Below, in pieces: positions 55,505 to 64,000 of a DNA stretch of 64,000 bases. Position 1 is the stretch's first letter, and each line of letters opens with the position of its first letter. Made by a program: the position numbers and the translations under genes. The notes below the pieces were generated by a model. It did not search any database and was not told where the DNA came from. It saw nothing but the letters and a program-made list of their open reading frames with translations. Origin of the DNA: Kurthia gibsonii (GTDB lineage: Bacteria; Bacillota; Bacilli; Bacillales_A; Planococcaceae); assembly GCF_006539985.1 (NCBI RefSeq), contig NZ_BJOB01000010.1, positions 22,046 to 86,045 on the forward strand, given 5' to 3'.

Positions 55505-57307
55505 ATGAAGTTACCTGTTCGTGAAGCTGTACCGTTAGAAGAAACTTGGGATTTAACACGTTTAATCAAAGATGAAGATGAGTTTAATGAAAGAGTTGAG
55601 GCATTGTTAGATGCTGTATATCAATTCCAAGTAAATTATGAAGATCACTTACACGCTGCTACCTCCATTGCACAAGCACTAAAAGATTACGAAAAAATCT
55701 TTGAGCAATTTGTGATTGTGCATACATATGCCAATCTCTCATGGGAAACAAACCAAGGTGATGAAGCGGCGCAAGCACGTGTCTCTCGCATGAATCAAGT
55801 GGCGGCGACTCTCTTTAGTAAGACATCTTTTTTCAAAACAACATTACTAAGTACATCTGAGGACGTATTGAATGAAGCAGTTGAACAAGCACCTCACTTA
55901 AAACATTTTGTAGAAGACATCTTACGAAAACAACCGTACCAATTACACCCAGAAGTCGAAAAGGCATTCGCATCACTTAATGTCGCTTTTGATGCACCTT
56001 ATGCACTCTATAATGCAACAAAAGCACTCGACCTTCGCTTCCCTGATATTGACGTAGACGGTGAACAGTTCCCATTAAGCTATAGCTCATTTGAAAATAA
56101 TTGGGAACAAGAAGTCGACTTTCATAAACGTCATGCAGCTTTCCAAACATTTTACGGGAAATTACGTGATTATGAAGCAACAACCGCAAAAGCTTATGAT
56201 ACACAAGTACAAATTGAAAAACGCATGGCGGATTTACGTGGTTTTGATTCTGTCTTCCATTCTCTACTCCACGAACAAAAGGTGACGGAAGATTTATACC
56301 ACAGACAGATTGATGTCATTATGAACGAATTGGCACCGCATATGCGCCGCTATGCTAAGTTACTTCAAAAAGTACACGGACTTGACCAAATAACTTTTGC
56401 TGACTTAAAAATCTCACTAGACCCTGAGTATGAACCAACTGTTACGAAAAAAGAAGCCGAAAAAATGATTTTAGAAGCATTACAACCGATGGGTGAAGAC
56501 TATACAAAGATGTTACAACGTGCATATGATGAGCGCTGGATTGACTATGCACCGAATGAAGGCAAACGAACAGGCGCATTTTGCGCAAGCCCTTATGGCG
56601 CGAACTCGTACATCTTGATGTCATGGAATAATCATATGAGTAATGTATTTACACTTGCACATGAGCTAGGACATGCTGGACATTTCCAACAAGCCTATCA
56701 AAAACAAAATATTTTTGACGGACGTGTATCACGTTACTTTGTAGAAGCTCCTTCAACATTGAATGAACTGCTAGTCGCAGAACATCTCGTTACAACAAAA
56801 GACGACCTTCGTTTTAAACGCTGGATTATTTCAAATATGGTATCAAAAACGTATTACCATAACTTTGTGACACACTTATTAGAAGCAGCGTATCAGCGCG
56901 AAGTATATCGTATTGTCGATGCTGGCGGTGCTGTCACAGCGAAACGCCTCAATGAATTAAAACGCCAAGTGCTTGAACAATTCTGGGGTGAGGATATTGT
57001 CATCAACGAAGGTGCTGAACGCACATGGATGCGCCAACCTCATTACTATATGGGCTTATATCCGTACACATACAGTGCTGGCTTAACGATTGCCACACAA
57101 GTCGCACAAAGAATCATCCATAAAGACGAAAACGCCGTAGACGACTGGCTACGCGTTCTACAAGCAGGCGGCACAGCTACACCTGAAGAACTTGCTAAAA
57201 TGGCAGGCGTTGACGTATCAACAGACGAACCACTCCGCAACACCATTGCTTATATCGGACAACTGATTACACAGTTGGAAGAACTGACGGAGGAGTTGGG
57301 CGAGTGA
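55505..57307 (+). CDS. pepF: Oligoendopeptidase F (M3B)
   Basis: A 600-residue zinc metallopeptidase of the M3B family that degrades cytosolic oligopeptides of about 7-17 residues. The zinc site is HELGHAGHF (HExxH), with the third ligand in EAPSTLNE. AAGGAGTGA precedes the ATG. It is the last conserved core gene before the accessory island. Confidence 0.95.
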   Translation: MKLPVREAVPLEETWDLTRLIKDEDEFNERVEALLDAVYQFQVNYEDHLHAATSIAQALKDYEKIFEQFVIVHTYANLSWETNQGDEAAQARVSRMNQVAATLFSKTSFFKTTLLSTSEDVLNEAVEQAPHLKHFVEDILRKQPYQLHPEVEKAFASLNVAFDAPYALYNATKALDLRFPDIDVDGEQFPLSYSSFENNWEQEVDFHKRHAAFQTFYGKLRDYEATTAKAYDTQVQIEKRMADLRGFDSVFHSLLHEQKVTEDLYHRQIDVIMNELAPHMRRYAKLLQKVHGLDQITFADLKISLDPEYEPTVTKKEAEKMILEALQPMGEDYTKMLQRAYDERWIDYAPNEGKRTGAFCASPYGANSYILMSWNNHMSNVFTLAHELGHAGHFQQAYQKQNIFDGRVSRYFVEAPSTLNELLVAEHLVTTKDDLRFKRWIISNMVSKTYYHNFVTHLLEAAYQREVYRIVDAGGAVTAKRLNELKRQVLEQFWGEDIVINEGAERTWMRQPHYYMGLYPYTYSAGLTIATQVAQRIIHKDENAVDDWLRVLQAGGTATPEELAKMAGVDVSTDEPLRNTIAYIGQLITQLEELTEELGE

Positions 57308-57315
57308 AAAAGAAG

Positions 57316-57355
57316 CCCCTTGAACGTAGATCAACTATGTTCAAGGGGTTGTTTT
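57316..57355 (+). terminator. Terminator of pepF
   Basis: CCCCTTGAAC and GTTCAAGGGG arms followed by TTGTTTT. It marks the left border of the accessory island. Confidence 0.88.
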
Positions 57356-57378
57356 ATTCTTATGAAATACGTCTAACC

Positions 57379-58137
57379 TTAATGGACAGGTTCTTTTAAA
57401 TGAGATACATCTGTATAGATTGATAAGTATTCAATAAATTGAGCTTTCAAATCTTCTTTACTCATCATTGGAGACATGACGATTGGGTAACTTTTATTGA
57501 ACTCATAAATAACCCTTCTACCATATCGCTCATCTTTTCCAAGACCTTCAATCCCTTTAATTTTTGCTTTCAATTGTTTCGACAGATTCATTTCATCAAT
57601 AATATCTAAAACATTGATTAAAAAAACGTCATTTCGGAAAATTTCATATTTGATTATATAATTGTATAGATCTAAATTATCGATAATTAATTTGTATCGT
57701 TTCAATTTTTCTTCTTCCGAACTACAATTAGAGCCAACATATTGTACAGCTAAAATACATTTATATACATAGTTCTCCCAATCGAATTTCTTCATGATAA
57801 TATTATTAAAGCCTTTTTCTTCTTCTATTTGAGGATATTTTATTAATAATTCATCTCTAAATTGCGTAAGAAATAAAGTTCTCCAAAATTGACCATTCAA
57901 AAGAATTTCTCGATCTAAATCAGCATAGTATGTTTCTATAACATGAAATGCTTCTAAGAACATTTCCTCCCTTTCTACGCCATCTACTTTTGCAATATAA
58001 ATCGGAAATAATTTCAACTCTTTCACAAATACAGTTTCATTTGAAAAATATTCTTCATTTCCTTCAATACGATCTTCTAAAAAATCGGTAAATAATTGAT
58101 TTTGATCAATCTCTTTTTTCAATAGTTTAATTTCCAT
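57379..58137 (-). CDS. Unknown protein of the GHKL-ATPase operon (third gene)
   Basis: A 252-residue acidic, helix-rich protein without membrane segment or catalytic motif I can recognise (LFTDFLEDRIEGNEEYFS, WRTLFLTQFRDELL). It starts at the ATG 58137, 10 bases after AGGGAG, and overlaps the preceding gene by 11 bases. The tight overlap means it functions with the ATPase and the second gene. Its AT-richness is like the rest of the island and unlike pepF next door. Confidence 0.75.
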   Translation of the reverse strand: MEIKLLKKEIDQNQLFTDFLEDRIEGNEEYFSNETVFVKELKLFPIYIAKVDGVEREEMFLEAFHVIETYYADLDREILLNGQFWRTLFLTQFRDELLIKYPQIEEEKGFNNIIMKKFDWENYVYKCILAVQYVGSNCSSEEEKLKRYKLIIDNLDLYNYIIKYEIFRNDVFLINVLDIIDEMNLSKQLKAKIKGIEGLGKDERYGRRVIYEFNKSYPIVMSPMMSKEDLKAQFIEYLSIYTDVSHLKEPVH

Positions 58138-58978
58138 CCGAAGCAAACTCCCTTACTGTTGAGGCATATTTCCCAATCATTGAATCGGAAATTTGATTTA
58201 TTACTTCATCCACATTATCAATTGAGAGTTCATCTACATTTTTATTTCGCATTAAATTGAATATTTTTAAATCTAGTAAATTTTCTGGTTCATCAAGATA
58301 TTCTAATTCCACTGAATCCTCAGTACCATAATTTTTAATAAACTGATATAAAGCTTTTTGCATCCCCATATAAATATATGGCAGCATTAAACCACTACTC
58401 TTAGGAAGCTCACCAAATTGATAATTTGCATCTTTAAATACAAGTTCAATTGTCTCATTGCCCAACTCAATTTTTATTTCTGAAGAAAGGTTTTCGTCTA
58501 CTCTCTTACTGAAGATTTCAAGCGGTTTACGGAATCTACCTTCTAATACTAAAACATTTGAATAACCTATTAATCCATTTTTTCGAACTGTAATTTCTTC
58601 TTTGAAAGCATCATAAAACGGAATTAAATCTTCATTATTTCTGAAATTAATGCTTTCAATCGCCTGTATGTGAACTTGAATTAACGTTCGATTATTTAAA
58701 CTTAATCTATTTTTTGGTACCGTTATTTCATCATTTGGAGACTCGATTTTTGTAAACCAATTGTCTTTTGATTGGATTATTAGTATGAACTGAAGTTTCC
58801 TCTCTTCCTTCAACTGTTTTATGAAGTCTGATTCTATTTCAAATTCAGTAAACTTAAAAATAAAATTCTTTTCATCTTCATTAATATCGAGATCGATTTG
58901 AAAATCGTTTTTCAAATATGTTTTCACGTTACTCGCAAAAACAGGATAAGGGAAGTTGGCATCTTTTTTATAAATCAC
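58127..58978 (-). CDS. Unknown protein of the GHKL-ATPase operon (second gene)
   Basis: A 283-residue protein. The N-terminal 170 residues look beta-rich (IDLDINEDEKNFIFKFTEFEI, LQFILIIQSKD, RTLIQVHIQAI) and the C-terminal part helical. No known motif is visible. GTG start 7 bases after GGAGG, with the GTGA overlapping the stop of the ATPase gene by 4 bases, a classic coupled junction. It is likely a stoichiometric partner of the ATPase. Confidence 0.78.
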   Translation of the reverse strand: MIYKKDANFPYPVFASNVKTYLKNDFQIDLDINEDEKNFIFKFTEFEIESDFIKQLKEERKLQFILIIQSKDNWFTKIESPNDEITVPKNRLSLNNRTLIQVHIQAIESINFRNNEDLIPFYDAFKEEITVRKNGLIGYSNVLVLEGRFRKPLEIFSKRVDENLSSEIKIELGNETIELVFKDANYQFGELPKSSGLMLPYIYMGMQKALYQFIKNYGTEDSVELEYLDEPENLLDLKIFNLMRNKNVDELSIDNVDEVINQISDSMIGKYASTVREFASDGN

Positions 58979-60924
58979 TTCATTACCTCCACATAATACA
59001 TAAATTTAAGCGCTCTATTAAAACGATCTTTGATCATTAGTTTTAAATCCATTTCTCCATCATGAATTGTGACACCTTTGATTTGTTGATTTTCAATTGG
59101 ACACATTTCTCCTGTTGCTAGATCAAAAGCAGTTTGATAGTTCTCATCTAAATTAAATTCATTCAGTTTCTCTCTCCCCATACCATCAACTACTGCAATT
59201 TCAATATTACATGTGCTAGCATTTCGGATTTGATCATCATTTTTTAAGTTAAACTTTACTATTTCTTGATTTGCTAGAATTAATCTTTCGACCGATTCAG
59301 GATAAAGAACAAATTTACCAGCAGATGTCGGTTCTCCGTCTGCATCTTGCGCACCGTCTTGTGGTGTAGCAACTTTAGTAGGTTTTCTTCTTTTACCTTT
59401 AGTTTCATCCTGTTTCGCTGTTGGCCCTTTCTTCTCTGGTTGCTCATTCCCAGCACCAGGTTTTACTTTTGATTTTTTCTTAGGAGATTTCACAATTTTA
59501 TTGCCATTATTAACTAAAACAGTTCCAGTCGTAGATTCCAAAGCTTCTCTAAATCTATTTTCTACAGTGAATAAAACATTTTCTGTATTAATGAGACCAT
59601 CTGTTGGATTCTCATCTTCGTAAGCTTTGGCGATTACTTCTGCCATTTCCTTATTTAGATTTCTAATGAATTTTTTAGCTTGTTTCTTCAATTTTTCATC
59701 TTTTATATGATCAACTTCTAACGCTGTATGCGATTCATTTTCTAACGATTTTAAATATTGATCCTCTTCTCTACCACCAATTAATATCGCATTAAATGGT
59801 TTTCTCACATTATTATTAACTTTAAAATCTTCAATTTTCATTCCTACAGTTCTCACAATCGCTACTCTACCTGATGTGATTTCTGCATTGTAGTGAAAGT
59901 ACAGATCGAACTCTAAATCTTTTATTCCATTACTAACAATTAATTTCTGTGGTTTCGGTTCGCTTTTATAAGTATTAAAATACAATGGTGTAAAATCCTT
60001 TTTAATATTTTTTGGCTCTTGTTCAAAATACTTCGGATCTTCAATAAACTTTTGAATTGTTTGAGCATTAATCAAGTGTGAATTTACTTCCACTTCTAAC
60101 TTCTCTTGAATGATTCCTATGAAGAAACTTTCAATTACACTTACGATAATTTTCACTTCATCATCATATTCTTTTCTTAAAAATGGAATGATAATTTTTA
60201 GACCTCTAGTTTCTTTATTAAAAACATGATCAAAATTATTTTCGTAAGGTTTGAACCTTGTTTGAGTCGCACTCGTCTTTTCCACTTTTGCAAAGTATCC
60301 AGTAGAACGATAGAATTTATCATCTAACTTATGCTCGATTAATTGTATGTTTCCACCTAAATGCTGATCATTTCTTTCATCACAATTTGCAAAATATGAT
60401 AGATGAATATCCGATGCTGAGTTCGATGCGATTTTCCCTACACCATGTGACCCACCACGCGACTTTTCTTGTTCAGATTCTTCAAGTTCAGCATGAACAC
60501 CTTTACTATAAGCGTATGCAGACCAAGTATCTGATTGCTTATTACTCTGACCATTTCTAGCGCCTGCTAACCCTTTCGTATTCATGTCTTCAAATGATAT
60601 GTATCGAATGTTTTTTGCTAAAACTTTTTTCTGCATGTATGTAATAGCTTCCTTTGTGTAACCGTTTCTACCAACAAGACTATTAATATGTGCTGTAATC
60701 TCTTCGATTCCCGGTACACGACTACGCTCTAAATCTCCTGTCTCAATCCTCACTTTAACTGGGCCTTTTATTGAGTTCAATTTTCCATCAAGCGAATTTT
60801 GTATATTCTCTCGAACTAGCCCATTAATCCCCATTTTGAAAAATCTTTCTAAGACTTTGTCAAAATTTGCTTCTTCAATGCTAGGTATCTCTGAGAATGC
60901 CCACTTATTATTAATATTTGTCAT
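58975..60924 (-). CDS. GHKL (Bergerat-fold) ATPase, MORC/MutL-like
   Basis: A 649-residue protein. The N-terminal ATPase shows the N-box E39-N-I-Q-N43 (VRENIQNSLD), G1 box FEDMNTKGL with D113 and G118, and G2 box RGGSHGVGKIA (157-167). Residues 225-450 would form the transducer-like region (TTGRV-like SGRVAIVRTVG). A lysine/proline-rich linker (about 475-535) leads to a beta-rich C-terminal domain (about 540-649). Related GHKL ATPases are known beside restriction systems. No helicase, Z1 or DUF4420 partner is present here. Confidence 0.8.
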   Translation of the reverse strand: MTNINNKWAFSEIPSIEEANFDKVLERFFKMGINGLVRENIQNSLDGKLNSIKGPVKVRIETGDLERSRVPGIEEITAHINSLVGRNGYTKEAITYMQKKVLAKNIRYISFEDMNTKGLAGARNGQSNKQSDTWSAYAYSKGVHAELEESEQEKSRGGSHGVGKIASNSASDIHLSYFANCDERNDQHLGGNIQLIEHKLDDKFYRSTGYFAKVEKTSATQTRFKPYENNFDHVFNKETRGLKIIIPFLRKEYDDEVKIIVSVIESFFIGIIQEKLEVEVNSHLINAQTIQKFIEDPKYFEQEPKNIKKDFTPLYFNTYKSEPKPQKLIVSNGIKDLEFDLYFHYNAEITSGRVAIVRTVGMKIEDFKVNNNVRKPFNAILIGGREEDQYLKSLENESHTALEVDHIKDEKLKKQAKKFIRNLNKEMAEVIAKAYEDENPTDGLINTENVLFTVENRFREALESTTGTVLVNNGNKIVKSPKKKSKVKPGAGNEQPEKKGPTAKQDETKGKRRKPTKVATPQDGAQDADGEPTSAGKFVLYPESVERLILANQEIVKFNLKNDDQIRNASTCNIEIAVVDGMGREKLNEFNLDENYQTAFDLATGEMCPIENQQIKGVTIHDGEMDLKLMIKDRFNRALKFMYYVEVMK

Positions 60925-61291
60925 TTGAAATAGATTCCCTCCATATTTTTTCTCTTTTATAATGCTATATTCCTATTGTAGCAAAATGATATAAAGTGAT
61001 CTAGATCAAAAGCGAAAACTATTTGAAAGGATTTTGCATTTGCTGCTGCTTAATTAACCATCTCAAAAATAATTTTCTTCAGTAAGTTTGTAGTAGTATG
61101 ACGGTTTTATAATTCTTTGAACTACTTAGATTTTTCATAATAATTGGATGCTAGATTATGAAAACTCTTGATAAACAGGCAACAAAAATCATTGCTACAT
61201 TCCAAGGAACTGATACAGAATTTATCTTCTGTTTTATTCAACTGATTGTTTAAAAGTGTATTAAAAACATACTAAGATTAGTATGTTTTGT
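60925..61291. other. Gene-free spacer upstream of the ATPase operon
   Basis: There are 367 AT-rich bases with no supported gene. Its left part must hold the promoter of the minus-strand ATPase operon; I cannot place a clear -10/-35 pair. At 61157 a plus-strand ATG opens a frame that stops after 17 codons. The right end holds a hairpin terminator. Confidence 0.6.
61264..61291 (-). terminator. Terminator after the frameshifted gene
   Basis: AAAACATACT and AGTATGTTTT arms with a T-run on the minus strand, directly past the stop at 61292. Confidence 0.8.
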
Positions 61292-61837
61292 TTATTCGAA
61301 AATCGAAAAATTGTTTATTGCATGTGAAAAGTTCATATTTCCTTTTGAACTATAAACTGTATCCATGGATTTCAAATAGAAACCTATGTTTATTCTTCCG
61401 TAATCCATAAGGGTATATTTTTCTGCAAATTCTTTTAGTTCCTGCTTACTTAGAACAATATGTACAAAATCGAATTCGATTGTATCAAGTGTAAATATTG
61501 CTCTATCACACTTATCTATCGAATTTTCACGTAATGTAAACCAATGTTTTTCATCATCTTTATGTTTTTGATATTTCGAGTTTTTGACAATCAATATTTT
61601 TTTCGACATTTGATTTTTCTAAAACTTTAAATTGGCTTCTATCTATTTTTAATGATTTTAACTCAACACCTAATTCATTAACTAAATCTTCCCTAATCCG
61701 TTTTTTATCGATTCTTCTTTTAGTAGGATTGTTTGCAAACACTCTACTTAATCTAAGATTTGCATTGCTTCTTTCTTATTTTCATCTAATTTACTGATTA
61801 GTTCTTTTTGCGCTTCAATAATTTTTGTTAGATCCAT
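61292..61837 (-). pseudogene. Frameshifted unknown gene between the ATPase operon and the R-M pair
   Basis: Three short minus-strand frames join end to end. The first (61837-61748, 29 codons, MDLTKIIEAQKELIS...) has a strong AAGGAGG site. The second (61775-61560, ERSNANLRLSRVFANN...) and third (61609-61292, ...KYQKHKDDEKHWFTL...) have none. A lost A near 61776 and an extra A in the A7 run at 61597-61603 would restore one continuous protein of about 181 residues. I do not recognise its family. It may be an inactivated or phase-variable member of the island. Confidence 0.65.
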
Positions 61838-62002
61838 TTAATTGCCTCCTTAAATAGTAAACTCTCGTTTAATGAGTATTATATCCTACTCACCATAATT
61901 GCAAATTTTTTCTATAAAAAGAAAATCATCCGATAAAAAAAGAGAGCAATTTTTGAATTTTCTCCATCCATTAATTCAGTTATCCGCAAAAATCACTGAT
62001 AT

Positions 62003-62032
62003 AAAAAAAGATTCCGGCAAGATGCCGAAATC
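62003..62032 (-). terminator. Terminator of the restriction endonuclease gene
   Basis: On the minus strand GATTTCGGC and GCCGGAATC arms followed by seven T, about 100 bases past the endonuclease stop. Confidence 0.85.
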
Positions 62033-62128
62033 AATGGATTGTTGCATAATAACTGCCTGCCTTTGTTTCTTTTATAATGAACAGCTTTGAATTCAATTTT
62101 AAAATCTAATAAAGTAATAATTCGTTTT

Positions 62129-63040
62129 TTACCAATTTATCATTTTATAACCTTCCCATGAGTTACCTTTTGAATCTAATCTATTAATTATTGAATTTTT
62201 ATTAATTCTCGCAGTATTGCCACTAAGTAGTCTTTTTACACATGGCTTATGCCCTTTTGATGTAGCAACATACTTATTTTGTGTCTCTGAACAAAAGTAT
62301 ATTTCTTTATCTATTTCTGGAATCAATTCATAATTATCCACTAAATATTCGGTAGCTTCTTCTTTAGTATTAAAAAAATTTATATTATCAGTTGCTTCAT
62401 CATAGTAATAGGTTTTAAATCCATCAACAATATTATCATCAAATAAACTTCCTAATTCTCCATTTGGCACACATACAATTTGAATTGGTGGGTATGAATT
62501 GTCATTTGTTTTTAGTTTAAAACTTGTCCCATCATCATCATAACCTATTTTCACAATATAAGTTAATACCGGAAGGTCTTCATCATACGTATGTAAATTC
62601 TCATTTGTAGTAACGTTTACATATGATTTATTAATGAAAGACATTTGATTTCTCTCTGCTAATATTTTATTATAGTCTCCTCTATTTCCATTAATATCAT
62701 TTGTTTTAATATCAATGCAAAGTATAGCATCCTTCATTTTAAGACCGATGTCTGAACTAATTGGGGAACTATATATTCCAACAATTTCATTTTTTGTTCT
62801 ATCATTCTTGTACATGTAATGCGTAACTATTCTTTCAGCAGGAATTTTTAATTTATTTTTCAAATTCCACACATTCTTATATTCGCTATATCTGTTTTTT
62901 ATTTCACTTTCTATTGCGATTAAATCTTCTTTAAAATCTTCAGCTTTGAATATGCTGTATATTAAATCAAAATATTTTTTTTCTAAATCTAATATATGGC
63001 CTTGTTTAGAAGTGATGTCACTATTATTTTGTATTCCCAT
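62129..63040 (-). CDS. Probable type II restriction endonuclease (PD-(D/E)XK-like)
   Basis: A 303-residue protein divergent from a cytosine methyltransferase gene. The segment SSPISSDIGL (91-100) followed by DAILCIDIKTND (104-115) fits a PD-(D/E)XK nuclease core, with D97 as first acid and D110-x-K112 as the second motif. QMSF with a conserved-type Gln follows at about 132. I cannot name the specificity. ATG start 9 bases after AAAGGAG. No controller protein gene accompanies the pair. Confidence 0.72.
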   Translation of the reverse strand: MGIQNNSDITSKQGHILDLEKKYFDLIYSIFKAEDFKEDLIAIESEIKNRYSEYKNVWNLKNKLKIPAERIVTHYMYKNDRTKNEIVGIYSSPISSDIGLKMKDAILCIDIKTNDINGNRGDYNKILAERNQMSFINKSYVNVTTNENLHTYDEDLPVLTYIVKIGYDDDGTSFKLKTNDNSYPPIQIVCVPNGELGSLFDDNIVDGFKTYYYDEATDNINFFNTKEEATEYLVDNYELIPEIDKEIYFCSETQNKYVATSKGHKPCVKRLLSGNTARINKNSIINRLDSKGNSWEGYKMINW

Positions 63041-63078
63041 AACTCCCGACTCCTTTGCTATTTTATTTGATGCGAATG

Positions 63079-63107
63079 TTGCATTTTTTTTAACTATGTA
63101 TTATAAT
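63079..63107 (+). promoter_or_regulatory. Promoter of the methyltransferase gene
   Basis: TTGCAT (63079-63084) and TATAAT (63102-63107) with 17-base spacing lie in the 106-base gap between the divergent R and M genes. The R promoter must overlap it, which could allow methylation or binding to adjust both. Confidence 0.7.
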
Positions 63108-63146
63108 ATCATCTTAACTAGAAACAATATAGAGGAGATTATTAAT

Positions 63147-64000
63147 TTGACTCAAGTAAATACGCTTATTTCATTATTTTCAGGTGCTGGAGGTATGGAT
63201 TTAGGTTTTAAAAACGCTGGTTTTAACATATTATGGGCAAATGATTTTGTTAAAGACGCTACTGAAACATATAAAAACAATATAGGAGATCATGTTGTCT
63301 TAGGTGATATTACTGAAATTCCATCTTCCGATATTCCTGGAGACATTGGAGATGTTGATGTTGTAATTGGTGGATTTCCATGCCAAGGATTTAGCATTGC
63401 TAATACTAAAAGAAATATGGATGACAGTAGAAATTTCCTGTATTTAGAATTACTACGTGTTATCAAAGATAAAAAACCGAAGTTTTTTGTTGCTGAAAAT
63501 GTAAAAGGCTTACTTTCTATGCAAAAAGGTAAGGTTATCGAAATGATTGTAAATGACTTCGAAAAAATAGGTTATAAAGTTGATTATAAATTACTAAATG
63601 CAGCAGATTATGGCGTGCCGCAAGCAAGAGAACGAGTAATTATTATTGGAAATAGGTTAGGTATAGATAACCCATTTCCTAAACCTTCTCATGCTCGTCC
63701 AAATAATAAAATACCTTTAGTAGATGACTGTGAAAAAGAACCATATATTACAGTTGCTGAAGCAATTGGGTTTTTATCTGATGTCGACTTAGTAAATCAA
63801 AAAGTTGAACAAACACTATATGTAAATGGTAGAACTATTCACAATCATGTTGCTTCAACAAAAGTACAGGATTCTTTTTTCGGTAGAAAACATAAAGTAA
63901 ACCAAGCTGATATATGTGATTATCTAAAATATTGGAGAAGTAAATCAAAATGGACTACAAAGAAAATTGATGAGCATTTTGGATATAAACACACAGCAGG
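63147..64000 (+). CDS. DNA (cytosine-5-)-methyltransferase, C-terminus beyond the window
   Basis: At least 284 codons, cut by the window end. It starts at TTG 63147, 7 bases after AGAGGAG. C5-methyltransferase motifs appear in order: I (LFSGAGGMDLGFKNAGF), IV (GGFPCQGFS with the catalytic cysteine), VI (FVAENVKGLL), and VIII (YGVPQARERVIIIG). The target-recognition domain begins at the edge and its specificity is not readable. It should protect the host from the divergent endonuclease. Confidence 0.95.
   Translation, partial: MTQVNTLISLFSGAGGMDLGFKNAGFNILWANDFVKDATETYKNNIGDHVVLGDITEIPSSDIPGDIGDVDVVIGGFPCQGFSIANTKRNMDDSRNFLYLELLRVIKDKKPKFFVAENVKGLLSMQKGKVIEMIVNDFEKIGYKVDYKLLNAADYGVPQARERVIIIGNRLGIDNPFPKPSHARPNNKIPLVDDCEKEPYITVAEAIGFLSDVDLVNQKVEQTLYVNGRTIHNHVASTKVQDSFFGRKHKVNQADICDYLKYWRSKSKWTTKKIDEHFGYKHTA

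Noticed and set aside
57379..60924. Assignment of the ATPase operon to the Mza (MutL-Z1-DUF4420-AIPR) defence system
   Set aside because: Only the GHKL ATPase is comparable. No Z1 domain, DUF4420 or AIPR protein is encoded, and the two partner proteins are too short and dissimilar.
61157..61253. Possible small plus-strand gene (MKTLDKQATKIIAT...) upstream of the ATPase operon
   Set aside because: Read base by base the frame stops after 17 codons; continuing needs a frameshift, and there is no good ribosome site.
61899..62090. 63-codon plus-strand ORF downstream of the endonuclease gene
   Set aside because: It runs across the endonuclease terminator hairpin, lacks a ribosome site and has no protein-like composition.

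Overview
This is a low-GC Gram-positive chromosome segment of the order Bacillales. The gene order follows the Bacillus subtilis yte/yts/ytp region closely: sppA, ytcI, thiI, iscS, ezrA, hisJ, ytsP, ytrP, rpsD, tyrS, acsA-acuABC, ccpA, aroA, ytxG-ytxH, murC, sftA, ytpR-Q-P, ytoP, ytzB, ytnP, trmB, ytzE, ytgP, ytfP. The NERD/dat genes and an FtsA-like fusion protein suggest the Planococcaceae (Kurthia, Rummeliibacillus or Lysinibacillus relatives). That placement is inference. Several genes I would expect at these joints from B. subtilis were not found (sspA, braB, motPS, ytxJ), which would fit a non-sporulating lineage such as Kurthia.

Layout. 1-12.7 kb: RDD protein (partial), SppA, RarD-type transporter, acyl-CoA synthetase, the tRNA thiolation pair ThiI/IscS, the division regulator EzrA, HisJ, a free-methionine sulfoxide reductase, a GAF-GGDEF protein, and rpsD behind a strong promoter and long leader. 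12.8-13.6 kb: a decay zone with two gene remnants and the first copy of a two-hairpin repeat. 13.6-16 kb: a Yip1-like membrane protein, a CstR-like regulator with a rhodanese and two matching 16-bp operator-like sites, and a BtuF-like binding protein. 16-25 kb: tyrS with a T-box leader, a class A PBP, and acsA facing acuABC. The acu genes control AcsA by reversible acetylation, and the target lysine is Lys549. 25-30 kb: CcpA, the chorismate mutase-DAHP synthase fusion, an FtsA-like ATPase with beta-grasp-like repeats, and the second repeat copy. 30-45 kb: YtxH/YtxG, MurC, SftA, YtpR/Q/P, a DUF84 NTPase, M42 peptidase, YtzB, YtnP, TrmB, a lipid kinase, a NERD-like protein and D-amino acid transaminase. 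45-57.3 kb: YtzE, RsuA-type pseudouridine synthase, YtgP flippase, YtfP flavoprotein, a membrane GGDEF protein, a GH73 glucosaminidase, a BI-1 protein, a ketopantoate-reductase-like enzyme, a glutamate/dicarboxylate symporter with a cre-like site, and PepF.

57.4-64 kb is different. It is an AT-rich accessory island that starts right after the pepF terminator and runs off the window. It holds an overlapping three-gene operon (a Bergerat-fold GHKL ATPase plus two proteins I do not recognise), a roughly 181-codon gene broken by two compensating frameshifts, and a divergent type II restriction-modification pair (a PD-(D/E)XK-like endonuclease and a C5-cytosine methyltransferase cut by the window edge). 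The ATPase operon beside the R-M pair is the best candidate here for an undescribed defence module. No rRNA, tRNA, CRISPR array or insertion sequence was seen.
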